A stretch of 33,864 nucleotides of DNA from Elysia marginata (GCA_019649035.1 BMAT01010638.1:50983-84846); one strand, 5' to 3'; numbered from the stretch's first letter, positions 10,186-23,300 are shown. Notes: generated by a model not told the origin, from the letters alone. Program-made: numbers and translations.

Positions 10186-10967
10186 TATTTTGCAATATGA
10201 TAAATGTTTTTCTTCACAGTTAAAATTTTCTGTGTGAACCCTGTTAAATATAAAGAAGAAATGTGAGGCGACCAGGGTATATCAGGCAAAAGTCAGAACT
10301 TTGATGTATTGACTTTTATTTACATAATGGAGTATTTTCTTCAATTTATTTTGTTCTTCAATAAAGTGAAAAAAAATGATAAAACTAGCTGTTTGTTTTA
10401 CTCTGAGGTTTTTTTTAGATAGGAGGAAAATTGCTAGAGTAAGCTCAGATAAGATTTTATTGTCTTTCAAAGAGCTGTACTAGTACTACAAAACTAATGT
10501 GAGTGCTTTGTACCCTGATTATCCCTGGTTGCCTCACAAATTTCAAGGTGAAGGTGGGATTTTTTCAAGTAAACCAACACTCTAGTGTCCAGATGTTTAA
10601 TGTGTAGGCCTACCGATAAGCGCAGCTCTAACTTTTTGGAAAATGTTAGTTACGGCTGTTGAAAATGTAGGCCTACATTTTTGTTTGTGGTAATATATGA
10701 GAAGCTTGAAATTAGATGATCTTTAGTCTGATACGTCACATAGTCTGCCTTCATGTAGTATTGATTTTGACAGATACATTTTTAGTATGTTATACTCCAC
10801 TATCAGCAAAATTTAAGTCACTGGCATTTAAATGCATATTATCATTAACTAGCAATCATTTCAATGTTCTGCCTGAGCCACTTCATCAGCAGGACTGGAC
10901 TAGAAGTACAGCTATCAAAACTCAGAAGTTTCTGAAATTTTGTGGAAAACATCATGACACTACACTA
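10186..10967. other. intergenic, no gene seen
   Basis: Short open frames occur but lack recognisable domains or gene-like context. GTAGGCCTAC palindromes occur near 10605 and 10668. Confidence 0.5.
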
Positions 10968-11146
10968 CAGTGTAATCCACATAAAGTTAACACCTCTAAA
11001 AGGAAAATTCTTGCATAAAAAGTTCAGCTCTGTATGTATGACAGTCACATCCTGTATTTTTATAACTTCATTAAAGCCAACTCTTGCTTAAATTCCATGC
11101 ATATTTTGGTCACGAGGTATTAACTTTGGGTCAGGATTCCACTCTG
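10968..11146. mobile_element. 179-bp MITE, same family as 671-845
   Basis: Starts CAGTGTAATCCACATAAAG after TA (10966-10967) and ends GGATTCCACTCTG, with two extra bases in the right terminus and a degraded target site. The interior words TTAACACCTC, GCCAACTCTTGCTTAAA and GAGGTATTAACTTTG match the family at 671-845 and 9520-10185. Confidence 0.75.
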
Positions 11147-11237
11147 TTTAATTTGTAAATCTACATGTATTACTTTAAGTTCAACCCGATGAAGCAGTTG
11201 AATGAGCTTAAGATTTACTGCAAATGCAATTTTTATT

Positions 11238-11392
11238 GAATTTTAAGATTATTTTCGTTGCATGAGAAGTTCAGTTTACACATTTAAAAAAGTCTTCAAA
11301 ACTACAGAAATCCTTTGTCCAATGTGTCTCCTTAGCTTGCAAAGCTCACAGACTGTTGTCCAGTGCGTCTTCAATGAGTTAAGTTAAGTTAA
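11238..11392. repeat. dispersed repeat, copy 1
   Basis: Shares GCATGAGAAGTTCAGT, AATGTGTCTCCT and GTCTTC-ATTGAGTTA blocks in the same order with 30168-30285. The class is unknown and no terminal repeats are evident. Confidence 0.55.
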
Positions 11393-11774
11393 GACTATGA
11401 ATGCGTTACAACAAGTACAAATGACTTCACAATTTTACAAACAATAATATACGGTACCATAAAAGAACAATATGCATTTATTTGAAATCAAAACATTCAA
11501 AACTTTTTAAACAATGGTATAAGATGTAGGAAGAGGTTTATAAATCTCTTGACCTTTTTTATGAATGGGATGTTAAAAAATTTAATTTGAAATAATTGCC
11601 ATTTGAAAAAGGATTCTTTCATCTTCTCTTTACTGTATGATTGCAGTAAAAAGTCTATAGGTTTTTAATCTTCAGAAAGTTTACGTATTCCAAGCAATGT
11701 TGGAAAGCAGGAAAGTCTGTGTTTTTAAACCAGTAACCCTTTGGTATGCAAAACTTGTGATGTCAAATTTATTT

Positions 11775-12480
11775 GAACTGGTCAAAAGACTCACTTAAAT
11801 TTGAGGGTTTTATTCAAATTAAAATTTCAACTGATGAACTTACATGTATCAAGAATACTGAACAAATAAAATTGCAACAAAACTTATTCTAATTCTTTGA
11901 ATTTTCAAAAAAAAAGTCTTTCTAACAGCAATATGATAATTTATGACACTAAAAGTGAATTCTATTGGTCTGGCTATACATGGATGCCAATGCCCAATTT
12001 GAATTAATTACAATGTCCAACAATTTGTACAATCTACAGATTTAGTACACTTAATTTTGAGGGGTTTATTCAAATTAAAATTTCAACTGATGAACTTACA
12101 TGTATCAAGAATAGTGAACAAATAAAATTGCAACAAAACCTATTCTAATTCTTTGAATTGTCAAAAAAAGTTTTTCTAACAGCAATATGATAATTCTATG
12201 AACTGGTCAAAAGACTTTCTTAAATTTGAGGGTTTTATTCAAATTAAAATTTCAACTGATGAACTTATGTGTATCAAGAATAGTGAACAAATAAAATTGC
12301 AACAAAACCTATTCTAATTCTTTGAATTGTCAAAAAAAAAGTCTTTCTAACAGCAATATGATAATTCTATGACACTAAAAGTGAATTCTATTGGTCTGGC
12401 TATACATGGATGCCAATGCCCAATTTGAATTAATTACAATGTCCAACAATTTGCACAATCTACAGATTTAGTACACTTAC
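11775..12480. repeat. local tandem duplication, AB-A-AB arrangement
   Basis: Three direct copies begin at about 11775, 12053 and 12200. Each has part A (TTATTCAAATTAAAATTTCA through TCTAACAGCAATATGATAAT). Only copies one and three have part B (GTGAATTCTATTGGTCTGGC through TTTAGTACACTTA). Copies one and three are nearly identical over about 280 bp. Non-coding and AT-rich. Confidence 0.9.
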
Positions 12481-13119
12481 AGTCAGCTGAAATCTCGGCT
12501 TGTCCATATGGTGTGTGTCTATTGTTAGGTTTCTTGGTTAAAATTTGTAATTTACATTTTAAACTGTCATAGTCAAAAAGTTTTGGTCTATTACAAGGAC
12601 AGGAAACTGTTTTAAGAATGTGCTTGTTGAACTTATTCTAGTTCTGTTGCACACCTCTTGGTCCTTCTGTTTGACCAGTTATTGGCACTTAACAGAAACA
12701 CAAAATAGGTTACACTTGCATCTTTGTGAAAGAGTTAATAATGCAAATCAGTTCAAATACATGTACCCCGTTATATGTTTTTGTTAAATCAAAGGGTTGC
12801 ATAAAAGCATTGCCGCTATGTGTGAATGTGTATTAAACTTACATATTTCCTATTCATTTCATAAAATGAGCTTTAATACACCAGGGTAGACATGAACACC
12901 TGATTCTGATTTATCTAGACTGGCTGCAAAAGAATTCATGAATTAATCACCTAATTTGAATAATTTCTATGGTTGTTTTAGTTGAGCCAATTTCTGCTGC
13001 TGTAATACATCGTACTAATAGTGTAATATTAATAGTCTACAGGTTTGCACAGTCAATAGAGATTGTTTTGCATTCACCTTTTGATTTAAATGTAAGAACC
13101 TACATTGTAGGACCTTTAA
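12481..13119. other. intergenic, no gene seen
   Basis: No supported coding or RNA gene and no recognised repeat, apart from one ACATGT palindrome near 12760. Confidence 0.45.
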
Positions 13120-13437
13120 AAAGAGTGTTAAAGAGCGCTTAATCCACCAACGCTGCAACAGTGCAAAGTCTATACTTGGGTTACCCAACAGGGCACTGCA
13201 TGCAAAATTATTTTCTGAACTTACAGAGAAGAAGTCAATGTGCTTCACTCTAGCATGTATACTGACAAGATCTTTTGCTGTTCATAGCCAGGTACTAATT
13301 TAAGTTACGCCTGAGTACAGTGCTGTCCAGAAAAATGTGCGTATAGGTAAATAGCCTTTCTCAAGGACTAAATGTCAACCTGCATAACCAAGGGCTGTCT
13401 GAAAGCCGAGTGTCTACCATTAGACCAAGACACCTTG
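13120..13437 (-). mobile_element. tRNA-derived SINE-like element, copy 1
   Basis: On the minus strand the head contains TGGTCTAATGGTAGA, a good match to the tRNA A-box region, at about 13431-13417. A body follows that is shared in order with 26010-26235 (CTCAAGGAC, TGTGCGTATA, TACTAATTTAAG and GAACTTACAGAG in plus orientation). The B box is not well preserved here. The 3' limit is approximate. Confidence 0.55.
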
Positions 13438-13803
13438 TACTTGTAGATTTTAAGTTTGACTGGGTGAGAGTACATAATACAAGAGTCAAAACAAAAACTT
13501 CTACCCATAAAATTTTCCTTTTTTGGGGGGGTCAAATTTCATTCAAAATGTGCCTTGTTCAATTTTATGAACAAATTTGGTACGATAAAGGTTGGAAAAG
13601 ACGTGTATGTAGCAAGTTAAATGTTTGCAAGCAATAAATAAAGCAGTTAGAGACAGAGGCAATGTTGTAGATGGTTCTGGATTGTAACTTGAAATCTTCC
13701 TAGTGTGGTTTTACAAAGGTTTCACATAGACCTGTTAGTGTGACGCATGAGAATAAGAATGTGTCCACCAGTATTTATGAGTTCATGTAATAAGTACAAA
13801 CAA
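13438..13803. other. intergenic, no gene seen
   Basis: A 75-codon open frame at 13410-13637 has no recognisable domain and partly overlaps the SINE head. I do not call it. Confidence 0.45.
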
Positions 13804-13977
13804 GTCTGGATAATTCAAATATTTGTTCAATTCGAACTGTATTTATATTACACATGTACTGATCTTATTTCTCTTTTAGAAAATATTCTGATAGGTAAAA
13901 AAAACCTGAGATAATTTGAAGTCAAACTTTGTTCCCATGGTGGAAATAATATACATGTATATATCTGGACTGGACTG
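13804..13977. repeat. degenerate TGGATAATTC repeat (possible MITE), copy 1
   Basis: Begins GTCTGGATAATTCAAAT and ends near CTGGACTGGACTG. It shares the series GATAATTCAA, TATTTATAT, CTTATTTCTCTT and TTTGTTCC with 19668-19817 and in part with 26965-27112. The termini are only loosely inverted. Confidence 0.4.
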
Positions 13978-14021
13978 TAATTGTTATTGGCACCCAAACA
14001 AGCACAACCATTGACCTAGTA

Positions 14022-14336
14022 CAGTAGTATCTGGTTAAACGCATGGGATTTGCAAGGCTCAGATAGTGTGCGTTTTGGAGATGTCTGCACTTACAAAAAA
14101 GTGGTAAAAATTAGTTAAGTTACCCCGTTTAGAATACACAGTGCTGAATGATGCTCGTCTATCCCTTGCACCCCACTAGCTTGTTGCCTGATCCACTTGA
14201 AAGGTAATTTTTACAGATTTCATAATCATAGCGTGCGTTTAGCCTATAATATACCTTCTTTGGAAAAAATCGGTCATAGCGAATAGTTAAACCATAGCGT
14301 GCATTTCTCTGGCGTTCTTTTAACCATATACTACTG
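14022..14336. mobile_element. 315-bp MITE with TA duplication
   Basis: The left end CAGTAGTATCTGGTTAAA matches the inverted right end TTTAACCATATACTACTG at 17 of 18 positions. TA flanks both sides (14020-14021 and 14337-14338). The interior repeats GCGTGCGTTT and CATAGCG words. Non-coding and probably mobilised by a Tc1/mariner-pogo transposase. Confidence 0.88.
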
Positions 14337-15324
14337 TATATCTGCACTTAAAAACGAATCAATGCTTGCTTCAAGTCAGTGTTTTACTTAGTATACAACC
14401 CTTGAAAACCACAATTTAAGGTCTCTAACAACATCATACAATCAAGGCCACATAATTAACGAGGATAATTAATTGTTTTTGTATTTGCTTAATTTGACTT
14501 ATGTTCAGATTACCAATTTTATGTTGTTTTTTTATTCAAACTGATAATTCCTTTTTAGATTGATTTTAAAGTTGAAATTTGGTCCCAAGGTGTTGTGAAA
14601 ATAGCCAAACTGGGCTTTAATTCTTTTCCCCCAGTTCACAGACTTTGAATTTGCCAGAGGTGTTACTTCTTGAACTTAAAATCAAAAAGGTATTCAAGCC
14701 ACCATCACCTCTTCAATGAATAAAAAAAAAAATGTTTTTAAAAAAAGAAAGAAAAAAAATTCGTTTGAAAAGGCTTCACATTTGAGCATTCGATGACTTA
14801 AAGTCTCAGCCCTTTAGCTGTTGTTATACATGTAGTACATGTACAATGTATAGGTTACCTGCATTTTGTGATCCCTTTTGTCAATCATGTTTGTATTGGG
14901 ATTTGATGTACTGCTTGGAAAATAAAACTTAATGACTGTAGGTGTTGCAGAAGGAATTTACAATCTATAGTGCATTCAGAGAGAGAGAGAGAGAAAGAGA
15001 GAATTTTGATCAGAAAGGATAAACTATGGAAGGCTTTCTTTTATCATGATGTGCATATTTTGATCAACAAACTAAAAGTACAGGCTTTCTGTGAGAATTG
15101 GATGTTTCATGTTTTGCTTCCACTTTTTCTCCCATCTGTCCCTGAACCACTCATGAATTGAACGTTAGCAATTTATATTTGAAAAAAAAAGGAAAAAAAC
15201 CCACAAGAAAAGTGCTGTTTTTCCTATTTTAATGGCTATTCCATCATTTAATGTAAAAAGACAAGACAGCAGAAGAATCCTCGTTGCACACTAGGGGCCG
15301 ATCTACCATGTCAGATTTGGTGCA
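14337..15324. other. intergenic, no gene seen
   Basis: Contains A-rich tracts, an imperfect ACATGTA palindrome pair at 14826-14845 and a short GA run at 14979-15002. No coding sequence is supported. Confidence 0.45.
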
Positions 15325-15355
15325 TTACGCTACCCAGGACAATCATAGTGCAGTA
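15325..15355. repeat. left part of a dispersed repeat split by a MITE
   Basis: The words GACAATCATAGTGCAGTA here and CTACACTTTGATTGTCTCTG at 15855-15874 correspond to neighbouring sequence at 28811-28905, where no insertion is present. The 469-bp MITE that starts at 15356 therefore appears to have landed in an older repeat. Confidence 0.45.
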
Positions 15356-15824
15356 CAGTGGACCTTGGTTAAAACGAAATCAATGGGACTGAGCTATAAC
15401 TTTGTTAAAGCTAAGGATTCGCTACGCCGAAGGTCATTGTTAGTAAAGAGGAAATTAAAGTAATGATGATTTCGTGTTGATTTTCAAAGATTGATGTGTC
15501 TACTTAATAGCACATCCCTGACACGCTGCATATCTACGCTCTCCTTTACATGTATCACACACAATAGGCCTGACTCAGCTACCCTGCTTTGGGTATTGCT
15601 TGTGCAATTCAACTTGGCACAACTTGGCACAATTATACTTTTAGGTTAGAATCTTAGACTTTAATGCCCACAGCTTCGTTACGCCCGAGGTCTGAGCAGA
15701 CCCATGTTCTTTAAGGCAGGGGTTCAAATACTTTCATTTAATAAGCATAAAAGCGTTCCTGTAAGTTCCTTTTTAACAACCAAGGTTTCGTAATGGCCAA
15801 TGTTGTTACAATCGAGGTCCACTG
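15356..15824. mobile_element. 469-bp MITE with TA duplication
   Basis: The left end CAGTGGACCTTGGTTAAAAC and the right end ATCGAGGTCCACTG are inverted repeats flanked by TA (15354-15355 and 15825-15826). No transposase is encoded. Its ends differ from those of the other MITEs beyond the CAGT core, so it is a separate family. Confidence 0.85.
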
Positions 15825-15885
15825 TATTTGCAGTGAAAACCTCATCGTAGATACTACACTTTGATTGTCTCTGGCAGTATGATGC

Positions 15886-17001
15886 CCTGTATGTAAAAAT
15901 ACTATTTTATGGTTACCTTTTATGATTTCCTAACCAGTTATCGTTTTCTCAGCATAGACCTAGATCTTAGTCTAAACTAGATACTGGTAAGTTGAATAAA
16001 TCTTGCCCTTAAATTTATAAATGACTTTTAGCTTTTTCTTAAATGTTTTTTTCCAAATGTTTAATTTTTTAAGGATGTATCCCTGTCATCACCAGGAATT
16101 TAATTGTTTTTTCACTAATTCAATTCTAAGAGTGGGCCAAAGAGTTTGTCTATCATCTGTGCTTGGGTTTAACCGAGCAGGATAGGCTCCAATATGAATA
16201 GAGTGGGAGAAATTGAGCAAGCTTTAGAGAAATTATAATAAAAATAAAGAAAGGAACATTTCTGAAGCGCAACATTATTATAAACCTATTACAATCATTT
16301 CCAGCCATTGAGCACAACCTGAAAAAATGTTGTATTTTTTTATATCTTAATTAGGTCCTGAGTTATAGCACTTGGAAATTTGTTTGAAAAACATTGAATC
16401 CAAGTAGCCTAATTTTGAAAAAAATGGAGCATATTGGACTTAAAGTTTTCTTATTGCAACAGCCAAAAGGGCATTATCATGTTCTAACATTAATAACATA
16501 TCAAACACATTTGTAACATTTTAAATGGCCTCATAAGTGGATATGATGAAATATATAAACTTTCAAATTAGGCCGGAAAAAATTTTGACTGAAACATTGA
16601 CCCAGTATTTGAAAATACCCATTCTCTTGGTTCAGCCATCGTCATCGTATGTAGACTCATTTTGTGGGAGCACTAGACAAAAATACACAACCTGGGAACT
16701 GCCATACACAACACAGTTCAAAAAAATTTGACCAGCTGGTACCGAACATACCTACCTCACAAATGATAAAGGTAGTGATGCACCTGACCATTTCTTTATC
16801 ATTTTGGTAAAGGATGAAAAATATTTAGTACAATCGGCCAGGGTTTATCAACAGCAGTTGCTTGTTACCCATAATTTTTGTTGCACCACAGTAATAAATT
16901 AAGGGCAAAAGGTTTGCAGATTAATATTGTTATTATACCACTCATGCAAGTTACAATAAAAAAAAAAAAAGGAAAGAAAAAAACGTAGTTGAAACAAAAG
17001 A
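15886..17001. other. intergenic, no gene seen
   Basis: AT-rich, with poly(A) runs at about 16958-16983. No supported gene. It separates the plus-strand TUFM-like gene from the 3' end of the convergent ANAPC2. Confidence 0.45.
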
Positions 17002-17007
17002 TTTATT
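17002..17007 (-). terminator. ANAPC2 poly(A) signal
   Basis: AATAAA on the minus strand, about 175 bases after the ANAPC2 stop codon. It is a plausible end for the last exon; cleavage would fall near 16985. Confidence 0.55.
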
Positions 17008-17179
17008 TACAATATAAGAATAAATCATATTCAACATTTCCACTGTATCAGGTCTGTATGGTTATGTTCAGTGAACTATTCAAACACTATTCTTCCCTTT
17101 GACATTTAAAACATAAACAGAGATTCCTAATACACAAAACAAAACGATCAGCTTCACAGAGAAAAAAAAATGAACAAAA

Positions 17180-17380
17180 TCATTTGTTTAACCTGTAAAC
17201 GCCTGAAGAAAAGATAAGGATTTGATCTTTGACTTTGTTATCTAGGAAAGCTTTCAGCTCTTGCACTGAAACTTCAGAACCGGGCTCCTCCGTGGCAAAC
17301 ATTCGCAGCATGGCGTGAATACGCTCCAGTGTCAAACAGTCGAGATTGGCTAGCATGCCCTGGATATAGGTCCATAGCAT
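17180..17380 (-). CDS. ANAPC2: ANAPC2 terminal exon (winged helix, stop)
   Basis: Begins after CTGCTCACAG with codon ATG in phase 0 and ends at TGA (17182-17180). It encodes the C-terminal winged-helix domain, from MLWTYIQGMLANLD to SSGVYRLNK, which in the human protein contacts the E2 UBE2C. The upstream intron is only 334 bp. Confidence 0.93.
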   Translation of the reverse strand: MLWTYIQGMLANLDCLTLERIHAMLRMFATEEPGSEVSVQELKAFLDNKVKDQILIFSSGVYRLNK

Positions 17381-20300
17381 CTGTGAGCAGGTGGCAAGAG
17401 TGGGGGGAGCGAGGAAAAACAGAAATTAGTTAGGGATAAAAATATCTTGCATTTAACTGATGAAATCATAATTTTCATATAACTTGAAGTTAATTAAAAT
17501 TTTTAAAATTCAAATTTTCTATAATTTTGAGTTAAACTTTGATCCATTGCGTTTGAATGATAAACTGAACAGAACTTAACCTCTGCGACTGTCTCTTTTA
17601 TGAAAAAAAAATTGAAATTTAATTTTTGTTATAAACCTGGGGCCATAAAAATATTTTCTGTCAGTTATAAAGGCTAAATGTTACAAAAACAACTGTCTCT
17701 CTACTCATGCTGACCTGCATTTCCTCCTCTTTCTGCTGTTGTGCAGAAGCCATGGCTGACTCGGCCTCCTCCTCAATATCCACCAAGCCAAGCATGTCGT
17801 GAGAACCCCCGCGGAGGCCTGTCCTCTCCTCCACCAGCGTATACACATGGTGACTGTCGCCAACGACACCCTCTTGGGTTGATTCTTTGAGCAGCCCTTG
17901 ACCCTGCCAGAAAGCCAGCTTACGACGTAGCACTGAAGGGGTCATCTCTAACACTTGGCTAAGACCCTCTAAAGTCCACTGGTCTGGGTGGGCATGAATG
18001 ATAATAACACACAATTATATATACTAATAGTAGTACCTACATACAAAATAATCAACAAAAATAGTTACTGTATTATAATGGCCTGAGAAGGAGGCGTAGT
18101 CGGTTATTCTTGAGTAGCAGTTTACATCGCTGTTTTTCTAAACATTTTGCATTCCTGGTGATAATAATTACAATAATACCATTTATAATAATAATAATGA
18201 TAATAAAAAAGCTTTTTTGCTACATTATATACATTTACAAGTGTTTTTTAGGCGAAGCACTGATTTAGGTATAATGATTACAAAACTTTTTCCTCCATCT
18301 TTTAATCAATCATTATTCAATAGTTTCAAGTAAAAAAAGGAGCAAACAAATTTGCATCTGTTCTTCATGACTTTTTCGTTTCTGAGGTTGCTCTCCAGTG
18401 CAGTGACTAATAATAACGGCTATTGAAATATCAATACAATGGAAGATTTACCCCTCTGCGCCCAAAGAAAAAGTTTGTTTTATCCAAAGTTTATCTTAAG
18501 CAGTAAAAGTTAAAAGACAAAAAGTAAAGGGCCCAAAAATCTAGTTTATCTTAAACAGGGATTATCTTAAGCAGATTCCACGGTATTAATAACTCTAATA
18601 CTTATATAAGATTAACAAAAAAAATAATAACATTGAAAACGATACTATGCTTGAAATAGATACAAATATCATCAGTAAAGAAACAAGAAAATAAAAGACA
18701 GCCAATGAGGAAAAAAAAAACCCATGCAAATTTTTTTTTTGCAGCTTTTTTTGTGAGACTGGTGATTTCAATCTTTGGACCTAACCTTTTGTTGTGTGAC
18801 ACAAACAAACATAGGTCAGTAAAAAAGTTTCATCTTAGGATGCTGCGGATCTCAAATCCAACGAACTTTAGTGGGAACACAAAGAAAGTTTGTTAAAAGC
18901 AAGGTCTCTTGAAGTCGCCCAATTCAAACCAAAGAAGAAAATTCTAAACTATCTATCAACCTTGAAATATTTTTAAAACTAGAAAGAATAGAACAATCTA
19001 AAAAAAAAGTATTGCAAGTTTTCACAACGCTGCTCCTGTAACAATCTTCCTCTCTCACTTTGATAATTTTGATAGCTGTATTGCTGATCAAGCAAACAAC
19101 AATACCAGGAAAAGGGTAAGAAAAGACATATCATTAGTTTCATCAGTTTCACTTCTAGTATATTTTAAAACCAGGTTTGTCTGAAATTAGTTTGCTCTGT
19201 ACAAGGAAATTTGTAAAGCCTAAAGAAGAGGAAAAATCTGGACTGATTTCAACTCATTGAATGCACAGGTTTGTTGAGTCTATACGAGGTCTATTGTTAG
19301 TAGGTCAATCTGAGCAACTCACTTTTCTCCTGGAACTTCATGATGATGGCAGCCTGTACCGGAGACACAGAGAAGCTCAGAGACTCTCCATTCAGCTCCA
19401 GCTCTATATTCATCAGACCTGAGGAAAAACATACGTGTTATGGAGAAACGTAATCATTGAAAGGAAAAAAATGGATAATATAAAAGGCAAATCACAAAGG
19501 AGACTTACTTATGAATCGTCTACTGTAATCAGAGAATGTAATAAAAAAAAATAAATGCACAAAAAATACAGAAAATTTGACCAGTTGAACTTTAAAAAAA
19601 AAATGTTTTAAATTGCTATTGACTGCTGTAGACAGTAGACTGTACAAATACTGCTTAGTTCTCATAATTCAAAACTGGATACTTCCAATACTTTTTCAAT
19701 TTGTCCTCTATTTATATGACCGGTCTTATTTCTCTTCTACAAAATATAATGATAAGTTGAAATAAGAAAAGAGTTAAATTTGTTCCAATTAGTTTTGAAA
19801 TATACCAACAGGACTGTATGTTTCAATAAAAAAACTTCTTTTTGACTCCAAAAATGGGTATATGAGAGATTTTACAACCCCCTTTTATCCTCTATCTACT
19901 ACCCCCTATAATTCATTTTGGAAATTAAGATAGCCCAGATCAGTTGCCTTGGTAATAACGAAAAAAGAGCCATAATAGATGACCAGAAAAGACCACAGAG
20001 TGCAAAAAAAAAAAATTTGTCATTCAACATTCTCAGGCCTGCTTCCAAGCTATCGTTCTTATAGTACTAACGTGCTTTTCCCACCTGTCCACTCTGCGCA
20101 TGTTTAAAGGTCCTAGATTACCATAAGGGGGACGATTCATCCCTGCTGATCCATAGTTCACTGGCGGTGCTACTTACTCCCCTTTCCCTCAATTCCTCTT
20201 TAGGTCTAAAGTTTGGCAATAACAAGAGCACCTGCTATGGTGAGAGTTCTTGATAAAAAGCAGTTCTTATTATTCCTGAGTTTCACTGTATTTGGTGTTT

Positions 20301-23300
20301 TTAATCAGATTCAACTGTGAAAAGTATTGAAACAAAGGCTGGAAAGTCAATATTTAACAAGAAGAATGGTTGTTGGCATCTTTACATTCTATGTCATTTG
20401 AAGTCTTTAATTTTTTAATGTGCTTTCCTTTATTTTCATGAGAATGGATTTCACGGATACCTAATTTTTTTTTTTATGTTACAGTTTAGCTTGTGATCAT
20501 GATCTCAAAACAATTTTATCTCTGTGCTTTCAAGGAGCTTTTACACGGTGAATATATCCCTGTATCTCTAATTAAAACAATTCTGCAACCTGACTTGGTT
20601 TGTGAGGGCAATACACATACAAAATGACACCAGTTGTTTTTCTTCCTACCCAGATGTGTCTTCCACACCAAAGTTCTGTTCTGCTTCTGTTGCTCGAACG
20701 ATCTCGTGTATTTGTCAAGGTGCTCCTGCAGTTCAGCCGGAAGTTTAATTTTCTCATCTCTGAAAGCTGGCCAAAATTGCGCTGAGAGAATCATAGCGTT
20801 CATTTCCAGTTCCTGAGGTAGAAATTATCGGATAAGAGAGTAACTTTTTTATGTGTCTACTGGTGTTAAAAATATAAAGCATTTCTGATACAGGAAACAA
20901 AAGATAACAGATAAAGCACAAATAAAAAATATATTCGTGACTTGATCAATGTTTGTCATTTCATTGCTAATTTTTTTTGCAAGATCACAAAACTATTCAG
21001 ATCAATAACCGGGGTGAATCAAACTGAAATCATGTTTTTTTTACTTATTGAGTTATCAAAATTTTCAAAAAGTCTTTTCAAATGTTGAACAAAAATTCTA
21101 ATGCTAGCATTTTTACAAAGCATTTCGCTCGGTCAATCTTACAACCACTGAGGCTCTGATTGGATTTCAATTTGATTCTTGACAAGTCTTGACCAATGAG
21201 GGGTAAGAGTGAGATAAACTGGAATTTGGTAAAATGAATTCTGTTGCAGGAGGAGCTATATAAACGGCTTCCATATAGTTCAAAATAAAAGGGTGTGACT
21301 TACTAAAAACACCCTTGAAATTAATACGAACGCTATAAGGTCAAAACTTAAACAAAATGTGAAAACTATAATTTCTAAGTTTACCGGCTCTTCTAGCTCT
21401 TCACTGCCTTTCCCAGCTGCTGCTTTGGCAGCCTCCTGAATGCGGGCATTCACTCTCCTCGACTCTGCCACGTCTCGCAGCATCACCTCACAGAAATGCA
21501 GTTGGGCTTCACCGAACCTCAGCTTCAAGAGTTCAAGATACCGTAGCTCTCTCTCCACGTCATAGTTGTACTGCATAAGGATGCGGTCCGCCAGCAGGGC
21601 TCGGTACTCGTTCACAAACAGCTCTTTGCTGCCGTAAATATTGACCAAAGTTGACAGAATGTCAGCTGACCTCCGGAACCGTGACCCAGAAGCTGTCGAT
21701 GATGATATGAATTAGCAAACTAGTATTCACAGTTATCCAAATTGTGTACAGTGACAGTTTTAATGACCAGCTTTTAGCCTAAACTTAGTTGAGTGGACTG
21801 CAAACCACAAGAAAGCATCAATTTGCAAGAAAAAAATATATGATAGTTGTGACAGTCATGACATCACAGATAAAGGGTAAAAAGTACTAACAAGACCTCT
21901 GTTTAAAATGCAATAGTAAATTTTGGACACAAATACAGTAAAATCCCTTTAAACCGAAATTTTGGGGTCCTTCTAATCAATTTCGGATTAAAGTCATTTT
22001 GGTTTAAAATAAGTCCTTTTTTAATATAAATTTTAAAGGGAAATAATCGAGCCCCAATTACTGCAACATCACAAGTTGTCTCCCTTTGCATTTTTCAATC
22101 AATAAAGCCCACGGACATAATGTGTGTTCAATTGTTCATTGTTTTTTTTTTTGCTTTCCTCTGTTTGAACTTCTCCACCCAACTGGGGGTCGGTGTAACA
22201 TTTGAAGTTCTTTAGCTGTGCTATTTCCGCTGCCTTGCCTATAACTACTGGGCCTGACAATGGAACATTCATCGCCATCGCTTGGCGAAACCAGGCAAAC
22301 ACTGCATCCTCTAGTCCTTCGTGACTGCAAAGTTTCGTTTTCTTTGTAGCCGGCGAAATTTCGAGTCATCACGGGCCTTTTGTAGCTTCTCAGTGTCTTT
22401 CAAAATCGCAGACAGCGTTGAGTTAGGGATGCTGTGTTTCTTGCAGATTTCCGTTTTTGTTAACTTCTTTTCCTCCGCTTCGGATAAGATTTGAACTTTT
22501 AAGTCAATCGTGTGAGCACTGTGCTTTCTTTTGGACATCTTGACTGAATTCTATATAAAGTTAAAGTGAACCGAAAAGCGCAAGCAACAAAACTGGGTCT
22601 AGAGATTGTAAAAATGAGTATCGCAAGGCGAAATCTCAATCAGTAATCACATGTCTAACTGCGCTGACTGACAGTGACAGCGTGACGCAGTGACGGTGTG
22701 TTGTACTGTATGCACGCGCAGTTTGTCTCGATTTAGAGGGAGGTTACAAAGCTCGGTAAATTTGATTGGCCTAGGTCAACGCCTCTCACACTCTACATGT
22801 GGGGCCCATCAATGCATCAGTAAGAAAAGTTCCAATCTCGATGACCGAGTCGCGTTACATCACTGGCACTGTCAATCAGTTTCACTTTTCAGTACCACAG
22901 ACAAAGCGAGCCCACACACACACACGCAGACACGCCACCCGAGCACAAGCTAGACTAGGCCTCCCCCTCCCCCTTTCTTTCCCACTCGGGCTCCTTGCTC
23001 CCCCATCCCCTTTTCTGAGTTCACTGATGGTACGCCCCACGGACTGTAGATCTAGATCTAGCTTTAAATCAATCGTCCGGCAAGCGAGGGCTCGGGAGTG
23101 TTCTTCCCCTTCCCCAAGTTAAAGAAGTGATGGAAAAACAAAATGAAAGAGAGAGAGAGGGAGTGGACGCTTCAGATTGTTTCGCTTTAAAGTCAGTGCC
23201 GCTTAGACGCATTTCGGTTTATCGCATGAATGGTTACAAAGACAAAGAAGAGACTTGTAAAATCTTTTGATTTCTTTGCGGATTATCGTATTTTTCGGTT

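Noticed and set aside
10716-11018. 100-codon plus-strand open frame
   Set aside because: No known domain; its 3' part runs into the MITE at 10968-11146.
22690-23122. Plus-strand open frames in the GC-rich half of the pogo-like element
   Set aside because: The counterpart in the second copy changes frame through small indels, and composition is low complexity; probably promoter or UTR of the element.
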